From Candidatus Thiothrix putei (GTDB taxonomy: Bacteria; Pseudomonadota; Gammaproteobacteria; Thiotrichales; Thiotrichaceae): 64,000 nt of DNA. A program made the translations under genes and the position numbers. The notes under the pieces were generated by a model. That model was not told the DNA's origin, did no database searches, and saw only the letters and a list, made by a program, of their open reading frames with translations. Every line of letters starts with the position of its first letter. Positions within the stretch are counted from its first letter, which is position 1. The DNA lies in assembly GCA_029972225.1 (NCBI GenBank), contig CP124756.1:372001-436000 (forward strand), in the 5' to 3' direction. Below, piece by piece: positions 35,958 through 44,415 of this stretch.

Positions 35958-37553
35958 CTACATTCCCCACACACCGATCGTGCGCCCGTTGGTGGTAGCC
36001 GTCTCCTGCCAAACCTTGTCATCCCACACCACGTCGGGGCGGCGGTCGAAAATGATCAAATGCGCTTCCGCTGCACCGCATTGGTCGGCATAGCCTGCGG
36101 TTTGTTGGATGCCTTCTGCCACCGTGGTTTCGCGGGATTTGTAGAGGATTTTGAGTTCCAGCACGATGCGTTGCACTTCGCCGTAAAAGCCATGTTCCTC
36201 ATTGACAGGCCATTCGATGTACAGGTCGGTGCGCTTTCTGCCCAGCCCGTATTCGCGGTTGATGCGCCCGCCGCCGTTGATAATGCGTTGCAGGAAGGCT
36301 TGCAGCAGCAATTGCGGCCCTGCTTCTTTGTAGTCAAAGCGTTCAATCCACGCATCGGCATTTTCGCGGAAAAATTGCTGGAAGGCTTCCAACAGCTTGG
36401 GCATGTCGAGATGACGTTGCGGGGTCAGATACCACGCTTGTTCGTAGGCGATGGTGATTTGCTTCGTCCATGTCAATTCTCGCGGGATCACTTCTTGATA
36501 AATGCGGTTGGCAATGCGCAATTGCGGGCGTGATTCGATTAACCCCAAGTCGGCGACGTATTGCACATCGTCTTGCGGCAGGGTGTCATCCGTGGTTTTG
36601 CCTGCCAGCAACGCACTGATGACGGAATGCACACGCGCTTCTTTGAGCTTATCCGCCAACTGGTCGAGGTGGGTAGCGCGGGAATAAATCAGGCGTTCAC
36701 GAGCCGCACGGTATTGTTCCAGCGTAATCGGTTGGGTACGGTCGCGGGCAGGTTTGTATTTCCATGTCATTTCGTGACCGAGGGCATTCACTAGCCAGGG
36801 TTGCCCACGAGTGTCTTCCCAAAGTTCAGGGAAAATAGTTGCGTCGAATACCTGCCCCGTGGCTTGGGTGTGTTGGGCATAGAGCGTTTGCACTTCAGTC
36901 AGCGTGAAACTACCCATGCGCAAGGATTCGGATTTGATATTGAAGGCACTTCCACCTGTGATCACCTCCTGATTCCCTTGCGTGATGCGGTAATCGCGTA
37001 CATCGCGCACCCCGCAGAGGATCACACTTTGCGGGAAGGGGACATCAGGCCGCCCGATATAGCCTTCGCGCAATTGACGCAGCAAAGAAATGAGCGTGTC
37101 GCCGACCAACGCATCGACTTCATCAATCATGAGCACGATGGGTTTGCTGGATTCGGCTGCCCAGCGAGTGAGCAGGGTTTGCAGGACAGATGTTTCACCT
37201 GTGCGCCATGCGTCTTCCAGCCAATCTTGTAAGCGTAAGTCATGAAGGCGGTATTGTGCGCCTTCCACTACACGGCTGGCGATGGTGCGCATTCCCTGTT
37301 CCACATCATTGCGGGCAGCTTGCGCGGCTTCGACATTGATGTAGAGCGCGGTGTAATCCCCCGCTTGATTGAGCTTGTCGGCAAGCGCAAACAACGTGCT
37401 GGTTTTACCCGTTTGGCGTGGCGCGTGCAGCACGAAGAATTTTCCCGCGCCGATCAGGTATTGGATTTCTTCCCAATCCACCCGTGATACTGGGTCGATG
37501 CAGTAATGTTGCTTGGCGTGAACAGGGCCTGCGGTGTTGAAATGTTTCTGCAT
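35958..37553 (-). CDS. AAA-type ATPase with C-terminal PD-(D/E)XK-like nuclease domain
   Basis: 531 aa from ATG 37553. Walker A HAPRQTGKTS near residue 47; Walker B KPIVLMIDEVDALV; a winged-helix-like middle. The C-terminal block INGGGRINREYGLGRKRTDL, then RIVLELKILYKS, resembles the D...ExK core of PD-(D/E)XK domains. Such ATPase-nuclease fusions are widespread and of unproven role; mobile-element and defence functions have both been proposed for relatives. Divergent from a DUF4143 ATPase, 139 bp away. Confidence 0.75.
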   Translation of the reverse strand: MQKHFNTAGPVHAKQHYCIDPVSRVDWEEIQYLIGAGKFFVLHAPRQTGKTSTLFALADKLNQAGDYTALYINVEAAQAARNDVEQGMRTIASRVVEGAQYRLHDLRLQDWLEDAWRTGETSVLQTLLTRWAAESSKPIVLMIDEVDALVGDTLISLLRQLREGYIGRPDVPFPQSVILCGVRDVRDYRITQGNQEVITGGSAFNIKSESLRMGSFTLTEVQTLYAQHTQATGQVFDATIFPELWEDTRGQPWLVNALGHEMTWKYKPARDRTQPITLEQYRAARERLIYSRATHLDQLADKLKEARVHSVISALLAGKTTDDTLPQDDVQYVADLGLIESRPQLRIANRIYQEVIPRELTWTKQITIAYEQAWYLTPQRHLDMPKLLEAFQQFFRENADAWIERFDYKEAGPQLLLQAFLQRIINGGGRINREYGLGRKRTDLYIEWPVNEEHGFYGEVQRIVLELKILYKSRETTVAEGIQQTAGYADQCGAAEAHLIIFDRRPDVVWDDKVWQETATTNGRTIGVWGM

Positions 37554-37652
37554 AGCGGTGGTCTGGTGATAAGGGATAGGGGCATTATAGCACGCTGGGT
37601 TGGGTGTTCCGTTTGTCGTTAGCTTGTGTCGATTAGTCACTTATATGTCATT

Positions 37653-37693
37653 TACCTTGTAATATGAAAGACAACATTTTAAATTACAAGGTA
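37653..37693. promoter_or_regulatory. inverted repeat before DUF4143 gene (operator candidate 1)
   Basis: TACCTTGTAAT at 37653-37663 and ATTACAAGGTA at 37683-37693, perfect 11-bp arms, 19-base spacer; the right arm ends on the A of the start codon. Related pairs precede the other two DUF4143 genes. Confidence 0.65.
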
Positions 37694-38916
37694 TGGAAAG
37701 ACACTTTACTGCATTCATCAACGAGCTGCTGACCCTGTTTCCGTGCGTGGCGATCACAGGAGTAAGGCAATCGGGCAAGACCACCGCTTTGCGTGACCTG
37801 CCACCACCATGGCAACGCTACGATTTGGAAACTGCCAGCGATTACGACCTAGTGGCGCGTGACCCCGACCTGTTTTTGCGCCTGAACCCCAAACAGGTGG
37901 CATTGGATGAAGCACAATTATTGCCAGCCGTGTTCCCCGCTTTGCGGGTGGCCATTGATGCTGATCGCAACAGCAATGGGCGTTTCTTCATCACAGGTTC
38001 AAGTTCACCGGAATTGCTGCATTCCATTTCAGAAAGTCTGGCGGGGCGCGTGGCAATGGTAGAAGTTGCGCCGCTAATGATGAGCGAGGCATTTGCACAA
38101 CCACCCTCCGGCTTGTATGAACTGATCCAGTCGCGGCGTTTGCTGACGGATTTTGCCAGTTTGCAACCCAGCAACACCGATTTGCAACAGCACCATGATT
38201 ATTGGTTGCGCGGGGGCTATCCCGAACCCTGGCTGAAAAACAATGCGCGTTTCCACAAGTTGTGGATGCAAAACTACGTCAAAACCTATCTGGAACGCGA
38301 TATTTTGCGCCTGTTCCCCAGTTTGCAACGTGAAAAGTATCAGTTATTCCTGCAAATGCTGGCGCAATTGTCGGGGACGATCATCAATTATTCCGACGTA
38401 GCGCGGACATTGGGTATCTCACCGCCGACCGCGCGCGAATATTTCAGGATCGCACACGGTACATTCATCTGGCGGCATATTCCGCCGTATGAAAAGAACG
38501 CTGCCAAGCGCATCGTCAAACACCCCAAGGGCTATTTGCGGGATTCGGGCTTGTTGCACCACTTCCTGCACCTGTATACCCAGAACGACTTGCTGGCACA
38601 TCCGCAAATGGGGCATTCGTGGGAAACGATGGTGATTGAAAACCTGATCCGGGGGCTGAATGCGCAGGGCATCCTGTTTGATTACTACCATTACCGCACC
38701 AGCGCCGGGGCGGAGGTGGATTTGGTGCTGGAAGGCGAATTTGGTTTATTACCGATAGAAATCAAGTACAAGCAAACCGTGTCGCTACGTGACCTGAAAG
38801 GCATCCACAGTTTCATCGAGGAATACCAATGCCCTTACGGGATTGTCGTCAGCAATAATGATCGACTGGGCTTGGTGAGCGAAAAGCTGATCAATGTGCC
38901 GTTTCGGTATGTGTAA
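37693..38916 (+). CDS. DUF4143 ATPase (AAA_14), copy 1
   Basis: 407 aa. Walker A AITGVRQSGKTT, Walker B-like QVALDEAQLLP, sensor FFITGSSSPELLHSISESLAGR. Middle winged-helix (YSDVARTLGISPPTAREYFR) and C-terminal DUF4143 domain with nuclease-like YRTSAGAEVDLVLE and LLPIEIKYKQT. These ATPases are common single genes of unknown function. The HTH region and the palindrome at its start suggest self-regulation (inference). Confidence 0.88.
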   Translation: MERHFTAFINELLTLFPCVAITGVRQSGKTTALRDLPPPWQRYDLETASDYDLVARDPDLFLRLNPKQVALDEAQLLPAVFPALRVAIDADRNSNGRFFITGSSSPELLHSISESLAGRVAMVEVAPLMMSEAFAQPPSGLYELIQSRRLLTDFASLQPSNTDLQQHHDYWLRGGYPEPWLKNNARFHKLWMQNYVKTYLERDILRLFPSLQREKYQLFLQMLAQLSGTIINYSDVARTLGISPPTAREYFRIAHGTFIWRHIPPYEKNAAKRIVKHPKGYLRDSGLLHHFLHLYTQNDLLAHPQMGHSWETMVIENLIRGLNAQGILFDYYHYRTSAGAEVDLVLEGEFGLLPIEIKYKQTVSLRDLKGIHSFIEEYQCPYGIVVSNNDRLGLVSEKLINVPFRYV

Positions 38917-38952
38917 CGAATTGGGTTTAGGTAATGCTATAGTTGAGTGCAA

Positions 38953-38970
38953 GGGGTGGATTTCCACCCC
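38953..38970. terminator. hairpin between DUF4143 gene and lipoprotein
   Basis: GGGGTGGA (38953-38960), TT, TCCACCCC (38963-38970): 8-bp perfect stem in the 5' leader of the lipoprotein gene. No T-tract, so it could be a leader structure rather than a terminator. Confidence 0.4.
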
Positions 38971-38991
38971 ACGCATCACAGGAGACATCGC

Positions 38992-39621
38992 ATGTTACGC
39001 ATACTCTTGGCTTTGCTGCTCACCAGCTTCCTCAGCGCCTGTTCCGGCACCGGTTCCATCACGCCCACTCCGCAAGTCATCAATGGCACAGCTTTGCAGG
39101 CCGCGAATACCGTGGTGCAAGCGATCAATGGCCTGCAAAATGGCACGGGTGGGTTACAACCCTTCACCGACCTGTTTGATCCGGCGGGAGTGCGCTTTTC
39201 GCCGTATTACCGGACGGAAGCCAGCGACCAAATCTTGACGGCAACGGCGTTTGAAAGCGATTTCATCCTGCAAAATCCGCCGACCCGCAACTGGGGGACT
39301 CAGGATGGTTCTGGCGACCCGATTGTGCTGCACATCCGCGATTATTTCGGGCGCTACGTATGGGATTTCCCCTACCATAGCAGTGCCACGGTCACGTTGA
39401 TCAACACCAACAGCGATTTCCTGTCGCAAGGCAACCTGATCAATAACCTGCTGGCAAGCTACCCAGTGGCGCAATACCGCATCGTCGAATACCACCAGCC
39501 CGGCACTAACCCAGCCTACAACAGCATGGACTGGACGAGCCTGATGGTAATCTTGAAAGATGCAGGTGGCGGCAATCAGTGGACATTAGTCGGTCTGGCT
39601 CACGGTTCTTGGACGATTTAG
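38992..39621 (+). CDS. lipoprotein of unknown function
   Basis: 209 aa. Lipobox LLTSFLSAC (Cys at about 17), Asn/Thr-rich N-terminal part, then an alpha/beta-looking domain (DPIVLHIRDYFGRYVWDFPY). AGGAG eight bases upstream of ATG 38992. No family recognised. Convergent with the WYL regulator. Confidence 0.72.
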   Translation: MLRILLALLLTSFLSACSGTGSITPTPQVINGTALQAANTVVQAINGLQNGTGGLQPFTDLFDPAGVRFSPYYRTEASDQILTATAFESDFILQNPPTRNWGTQDGSGDPIVLHIRDYFGRYVWDFPYHSSATVTLINTNSDFLSQGNLINNLLASYPVAQYRIVEYHQPGTNPAYNSMDWTSLMVILKDAGGGNQWTLVGLAHGSWTI

Positions 39622-39622
39622 G

Positions 39623-40312
39623 TTAATAGCACTCTGACTGCTGCATCAGTTTGACGAAATCACCCAAGGTTTGCCCCGGCAATTCCTCAAAGCTGCGTTC
39701 CAGCGTGTCCAACCCGCCGATGCGGTCAAGACGGAAGGTACGGAAATCGTTACGCAATTCGCACCACGCTGTCAGCGTCCACACATTACCCCAGAAAAAC
39801 AGCCCCAGCGGTTTGACTTCGCGCTGACTGGATTCGTGGTCAGCGCGTTGGTAATCGAGCCGCAGGTAACGACGTTGTGCAATCGCATGGCGACAAGTGT
39901 CGAGGGTGGTTTCGAGATCTTCGCGCACCCCGAAACGCATCGCGAACAGGCGGCTTTCTTCCAGATGGCGATGCAATTCGGCGGGAATCACCGCATGAAT
40001 CTTGTCGAGGACGGATTGCGCACTGCTACCCAATTCGCTGCCGCCCCACGCTTTCAACATTCGCGCCCCGACGACAAGGGCTTCGATTTCGGCGGCGGTA
40101 AACATCAGCGGCGGAATGTCGAGCGAATAACGCAGGTGATAACCCACACCCGCTTCGCCTTCCACCGGCACGCCCGACAGGCTCAAATCCTGAATGTCGC
40201 GGTAAATGGTGCGTTCGGAAACTTCCAAACGCTCAGCAAGTTCACGCGCCGTCACCAACCGCTTGTTACGCAGGATTTGCACAAGCTGGAACAAACGGTC
40301 GGCACGGCGCAT
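39623..40312 (-). CDS. HTH/WYL-domain transcriptional regulator (YafY-like)
   Basis: 229 aa. N-terminal HTH_11 (RADRLFQLVQILRNKRLVTA, ELAERLEVSERTIYRDIQDL) and a WYL-type ligand domain (AIAQRRYLRLDYQRAD, PLGLFFWGNVWTLTAWCELR). It is nine bases after the VOC gene, so the two are probably co-transcribed and functionally linked. Confidence 0.87.
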   Translation of the reverse strand: MRRADRLFQLVQILRNKRLVTARELAERLEVSERTIYRDIQDLSLSGVPVEGEAGVGYHLRYSLDIPPLMFTAAEIEALVVGARMLKAWGGSELGSSAQSVLDKIHAVIPAELHRHLEESRLFAMRFGVREDLETTLDTCRHAIAQRRYLRLDYQRADHESSQREVKPLGLFFWGNVWTLTAWCELRNDFRTFRLDRIGGLDTLERSFEELPGQTLGDFVKLMQQSECY

Positions 40313-40321
40313 AAGGTAGTC

Positions 40322-40720
40322 TTACGCCATCGAATGCAGGCCGATCATATTGCCTTCGGTATCAAACACCAGTGCAATGAAACCGTGTTCGCCGATAGGC
40401 ATTTTTTCTTTGAAAATGCTGCCACCATTGGCTGCGGCGCGGGCGGCATCCACCGCACAATCTTCGCAACTGAAATACACCAACGTGCTGTTACCACCGG
40501 ATGGGCAGCCGCCCATTTTGACCAATGCGCCTGCTGCACCATAGGTAGGATTGTCGCAATCGGACATCGGGAACGTCCACATTTCCAGATCAGGCCATGC
40601 TTCAGGGTCAGACATGGGCAGATTTTCCAGCTTGGTGGCAAGCATGGCTTCGTAGAAGGCGACGGCGCGGGGCATATCCTGCACGTAAATTTCAAACCAG
40701 CCGACTGGGTTCGCTTTCAT
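40322..40720 (-). CDS. VOC-family (glyoxalase-like) protein
   Basis: 132 aa from ATG 40720. One pair of beta-alpha-beta-beta-beta units: VGWFEIYVQDMPRAVAFYEA and GFIALVFDTEGNMIGLHSM. PhnB/YdcA-like small VOC proteins typically bind a metal; substrate unknown. Confidence 0.8.
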   Translation of the reverse strand: MKANPVGWFEIYVQDMPRAVAFYEAMLATKLENLPMSDPEAWPDLEMWTFPMSDCDNPTYGAAGALVKMGGCPSGGNSTLVYFSCEDCAVDAARAAANGGSIFKEKMPIGEHGFIALVFDTEGNMIGLHSMA

Positions 40721-40774
40721 GATATTTCTCCTTTGGTGGGTCATTGTTGATTGGTTTTTGTAGTGTAACTGCCT

Positions 40775-40800
40775 TCTCCTGACAGCATTGTGTCAGGAGA
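40775..40800. terminator. strong hairpin (terminator-like)
   Basis: TCTCCTGACA (40775-40784), GCATTG, TGTCAGGAGA (40791-40800): 10-bp perfect stem just downstream of the DUF1801 gene stop (minus strand). Confidence 0.55.
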
Positions 40801-40810
40801 GTTTCAATGC

Positions 40811-41164
40811 TTAGCCGTAGTCTTGCGCAAGGGCTGTTGCCACCCTGCCGATGAGTTCGTAGGGGATCGGCTGGTTGAGCGGGAATTTCAAATTGCCCTT
40901 GGCATTGCGGAAAGGCAGCAGTTCCTTGAGCAAGGCTTCATCGTGTTTGACGGGCGGATAGATGCCGATATGCTGCTGGAAAGCCGCAAAGTAGATGAAG
41001 GTGCGTTTGCGCTTGAATGCGGGCATTTGGTAGCTGATGGTTTCCAGCGCATCGGGCACGTTGCGCTGGATCAGTTCCCGGATGCTGACAAGGATGGTGC
41101 GGGCTTCGGGCGTGACCGACAGCAGGTAAGCGTCAATGCTGGTCAGTTTGGCTTGGGCGGTCAT
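40811..41164 (-). CDS. DUF1801 protein
   Basis: 117 aa from ATG 41164. Typical blocks: SIDAYLLSVTPEARTILVSI, ETISYQMPAFK and IYFAAFQQHIGIYPP. DUF1801 includes YdhG/frataxin-like iron chaperones; function here unproven. Confidence 0.8.
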   Translation of the reverse strand: MTAQAKLTSIDAYLLSVTPEARTILVSIRELIQRNVPDALETISYQMPAFKRKRTFIYFAAFQQHIGIYPPVKHDEALLKELLPFRNAKGNLKFPLNQPIPYELIGRVATALAQDYG

Positions 41165-41244
41165 GCGTATCTCCTGATTGTTATTTGTGAAACTGCGTGC
41201 CACCATTCAATGATCCCACAACCAACTGTTAGCGGTGACCTATC

Positions 41245-41685
41245 ATGGGCATGACTTACTGGCTGAATGTACGCGACGACGACAAGATTGCAAGCGAAGA
41301 AAACGACTTGTCTGCTACCTGCAAACTAACGGATACCTTGGACAAAGTTTGTCTGGAGCTGGGTGTGCTGGCAGTCAGCGAATTTGTTGACAGCACCGAA
41401 ATGAGCAGGGAATTCGACGATGAATTTGATCTTTCAGACGATGACGACGAGTTTTATGAAGAAGGCAAACGCCCTTACCCACTAGACGACATGCGCTGGT
41501 GTGCGACCAATAGCGGGCTGGAAACCTTTCGCGCTTTGCAAACCCACCTGAACGAATCGCCTGAAACCTTCAAACTTGACCTCGACGACATTGACATGCT
41601 CGCGGAGGAACTGGATGAAATCATTGAGCTATTAGAAGAAGCCTCTGCTCAAGGGCGAACGTTCCATCTGGAACTGCTGGGATAA
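41245..41685 (+). CDS. acidic hypothetical protein
   Basis: 146 aa, very acidic (DDEFDLSDDDDEFYEEGKR and LDDIDMLAEELDEIIELLEE). No family recognised. ATG 41245 or 41251 could be the start. Its stop lies 4 bp before the left repeat of the TnpB element. Confidence 0.55.
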   Translation: MGMTYWLNVRDDDKIASEENDLSATCKLTDTLDKVCLELGVLAVSEFVDSTEMSREFDDEFDLSDDDDEFYEEGKRPYPLDDMRWCATNSGLETFRALQTHLNESPETFKLDLDDIDMLAEELDEIIELLEEASAQGRTFHLELLG

Positions 41686-41688
41686 TAG

Positions 41689-43082
41689 GGTTTGAAATAG
41701 CTACCATAAAATCTATCTAAATCTATTAAAAATTTATCATTTTGGTTAGGTTTATAAAAGCGTAGTGCCGTTTATCCGTAAAAGATAGCAGCAAAAGCAC
41801 GGATGACTAGACAACTATCACACCGCGCTGCATTCTGTTTGCCATGATCATCAGCCACAAAATCCGCCTTGACCCCAACCATAAGCAAGCGACGTACTTG
41901 GCGAAAGCCGCTGGTACAGCACGGTTCGCCTACAACTGGGCGTTGGCAGAATGGCAAACCCAATACGCCGCATGGAAAGACGATAACACCCAGCCAAAAC
42001 CCAACCAAATGGGCTTGCGCCGCCAATTGAACGCCATCAAACGCGAACAATTCCCCTGGATGCTGGAAGTCACCAAAAACGCCCCGCAAATGGCGATTAT
42101 CCAACTCGGTGCAGCTTTCAAGAACTTCTTTGCGGGGCGAGCCAAGTACCCGCAATTCAAAAAGAAAGGCAAAAGCCGCGACAGTTTCACCCTCACCAAC
42201 GACCAGTTCAGCCTTGACGGTTGCCGCATCCGCATTCCCAACCTTGGGTTAGTGCGGATGCGGGAAACGTTACGCTTTTCCGGTAAAATTCTCTCTGCCA
42301 CGGTTTCTCGCACCGCTGACCAGTGGTTCGCCAGCATCACCGTGGACACCATCTCAAACCACCTCCTGCCTGCCGAAAACCAAGGCACAGTGGGGGTAGA
42401 TTTGGGTGTATCTGCACTGGCAACCCTATCAACGGGGGAAAAAGTGGTTGGGGCAAAGCCGCATAAAGCCTTGCTTTCCCGCCTAAAACGGCTCTCGCGC
42501 AGCCTGTCCCGCAAGGTCAAAAGCAGTGCCAACCGCCACAAGGCAAAACAAAAACTGGCAAAACTTCACGCACGTATCGCCAATATCCGCCAAGACAGTT
42601 TGCACCAACTCACCACGGATTTGACCCGCCGTTTTCACACCATCGGCATTGAAAACTTGAACGTATCGGGCATGGTGAAAAACCGTCATTTATCCCGTGC
42701 CATCAGTGACATGGGATTCTTCGAGTTCCGGCGGCAACTGGAATACAAGGCGGAAATGCGCGGTGCGGTGGTCGTGGTGGCTGATCGGTTTTTTGCTTCG
42801 AGCAAGACGTGTTCTGCTTCTCGCTGTGGGCATAAAGTGGAAAAGCTACCGCTGTCGGTGCGTGAATGGACTTGCCCTGACTGTCGTGCAGTCCATGACC
42901 GTGACATCAATGCCGCCAAAAATTTGAAAAAATATGCCGTGAGTTACACGGTGTCTGCCTGTGGAGGGGAAGGCTCTGGTCTTGGGCGCAAGCCGAAGAC
43001 GAAACCAGCCCCCGTGAAGCAGGAATTCAACACCATGACTACTTTTAGTTAGCTATAGGTAGATTTGGGTAGGTTTGAAATA
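41689..43082 (+). mobile_element. solo TnpB (IS1341-like) element
   Basis: GGTTTGAAATA occurs at 41689-41699 and again at 43072-43082, framing the tnpB gene; no tnpA is present. Exact ends are uncertain. The region from the tnpB stop codon to 43071 is where an omega (guide) RNA 3' end would lie. Confidence 0.6.
41844..43052 (+). CDS. tnpB: TnpB, RNA-guided nuclease of IS200/IS605 group
   Basis: 402 aa. N-terminal helical region (KIRLDPNHKQATYLAKAAGT), RuvC-I Asp in TVGVDLGVSALATL, RuvC-II Glu in TIGIENLNVSGM, a zinc ribbon (CSASRCGHKVEK, WTCPDCRAVHD) and RuvC-III Asp in HDRDINAAKNL. All three catalytic acids are present, so it may be active. TnpB cuts DNA guided by an RNA from the element's right end. 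Confidence 0.9.
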   Translation: MIISHKIRLDPNHKQATYLAKAAGTARFAYNWALAEWQTQYAAWKDDNTQPKPNQMGLRRQLNAIKREQFPWMLEVTKNAPQMAIIQLGAAFKNFFAGRAKYPQFKKKGKSRDSFTLTNDQFSLDGCRIRIPNLGLVRMRETLRFSGKILSATVSRTADQWFASITVDTISNHLLPAENQGTVGVDLGVSALATLSTGEKVVGAKPHKALLSRLKRLSRSLSRKVKSSANRHKAKQKLAKLHARIANIRQDSLHQLTTDLTRRFHTIGIENLNVSGMVKNRHLSRAISDMGFFEFRRQLEYKAEMRGAVVVVADRFFASSKTCSASRCGHKVEKLPLSVREWTCPDCRAVHDRDINAAKNLKKYAVSYTVSACGGEGSGLGRKPKTKPAPVKQEFNTMTTFS

Positions 43083-43114
43083 ACGGTTGACCACGATCCC
43101 GTAAGGGCATAGCC

Positions 43115-43821
43115 ATGCACATCACACATCTCCACGAACTGGGGTGGAATCATTTTTTCCAGTCACAACTTACGCTGGAAATGCTCGAAACCAGCCTGCC
43201 GTTTCGTGTCACTGGCGTAGAAGCGGTGCTGCAACTGATCGCCGCCAATACTGTTTGTGGTGACTTTCCGCAATGAAGAATTCAGCCTCAATCGGCTGGA
43301 ACGCTATCTGGCGTTGGCAGCGGAGGCTGGGATTGATGCCGTCGTCGTCCTGACCAAGAAAGATTTGTGTGCGGATACGGCGGTGTATGTGGATGCGCTC
43401 CGCAAGCCTTACCCCCGCTTGCCGGTTGAGGTCATCAACGCGACAGATGCGCAGGACGTTGCGGCACTCGCCATGTGGTGCAGCAGTGGGCAAACCGTTG
43501 CCTTGCTGGGTTCATCCGGCGTGGGCAAATCCACCCTCCTCATAGCCTGCAAGGGGATGACGGGCAGGCAACCGCGCCTATTCGGGAAAAGGACAGTAAG
43601 GGTCGGCACACCACCACTTCCCGCAGCCTGCACGTTTGCAGGGCGGCGGCATCCTGCTGGATACGCCGGGAATGCGTGAGTTGCAAATGGTGGATTGCGA
43701 GGAAGGCATTCAATCCACTTTCGCCGACATTGAACAGCTTGCACGGCAATGCCATTTCCACGACTGCCAGCATCTGGCTGAACCGGCAATTGCAGTCTGC
43801 CTGTTTCCACCACCACCCTAA
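43115..43821 (+). pseudogene. rsgA: rsgA (ribosome-assembly GTPase) pseudogene
   Basis: The frame begins MHITHLHELGWNHFFQSQLT and loses most of the OB-fold: it jumps from FRVTGVEA to LQLIAAN. Then come NRLERYLALAAEAGIDAVVV, TKKDLC and the P-loop LLGSSGVGKSTL. Further frameshifts separate [14 protein letters not shown] and [20 protein letters not shown] with the zinc-binding CHFHDCQH. At least three frames are used, so it is dead. Confidence 0.85.
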
Positions 43822-43829
43822 CGGCGGCC

Positions 43830-44353
43830 ATGAATGCAAGCGACTATGCCAATTCGGCAGCTTGCGGCGGTTTCATCAAGATAACCAACAACGATACGGG
43901 GCTAACGCTCAAGCGGGTAATCTCAAGCTCTATTTTGAGGGCAGTTCCAGTCAATGGTGGACGGCGGTGCAGGTGCGCGACCATCGCTATCCGATTGCAA
44001 AACTGGAAGCTCGCCTCTCCGGTTCTAGCAATGCCTACACGAGCGTGGCGCGGGAGTCACACAATTACTTTGTTGCGCCCAGCGGCTTGGGTAGCGGGCC
44101 TTGCGATTTTCGGATAACCGATTTCTGGGGACAAACCGTTGAAATCAAGGCGATTCAGCTAATGCCGGGGGTAGAACTCGATAGCGGTACGCAATTTGAG
44201 GTGTACGATGCCGCCACCCCTGCGAATAACAGCAGTACAGCAGCGGTTAGCACTGCTGCCAATACGAGTAGTAATGGGGGTTCGGGTGCTACAGACTGGA
44301 TGATATTGCTCCTACTAGGCGGCTTAGTGGCGCGGCGTTTGCAGCGAGGTTGA
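43830..44353 (+). pseudogene. bacterial expansin remnant with GlyGly-CTERM-like tail
   Basis: MNASDYANSAACGGFIKITN matches the start of expansin domain D1. The rest of D1 is missing, and another frame resumes with the CBM63-like D2 domain (GNLKLYFEGSSSQWWTAVQV, HRYPIAKLEARLSG, YFVAPSGLGSGPCDFRITD). The tail GGSGATDWMILLLLGGLVAR plus Arg residues resembles a GlyGly-CTERM sorting signal. D2 binds cell-wall polysaccharide. Internal deletion and frameshift indicate a pseudogene. Confidence 0.72.
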
Positions 44354-44367
44354 TAGATACGATGCTG

Positions 44368-44409
44368 TTCCTGTAAATTCATGGATTATGATCCTTAGAT
44401 TTACAGGAA
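44368..44409. promoter_or_regulatory. inverted repeat before DUF4143 gene (operator candidate 2)
   Basis: TTCCTGTAAAT at 44368-44378 and ATTTACAGGAA at 44399-44409, perfect 11-bp arms, 20-base spacer, ending six bases before ATG 44416. Confidence 0.65.
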
Positions 44410-44415
44410 TAGACT

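Noticed and set aside
39671..40750. 359-aa plus-strand ORF over the WYL and VOC genes
   Set aside because: Runs antisense to two well-recognised genes and shows no family features.
41689..43082. CRISPR-like repeat (GTTTGAAATA)
   Set aside because: Only two copies, 1.4 kb apart, framing tnpB; no spacer array.
43475..44353. Single 292-aa protein
   Set aside because: The first 140 codons are an out-of-frame reading of rsgA; only the last part is expansin D2.
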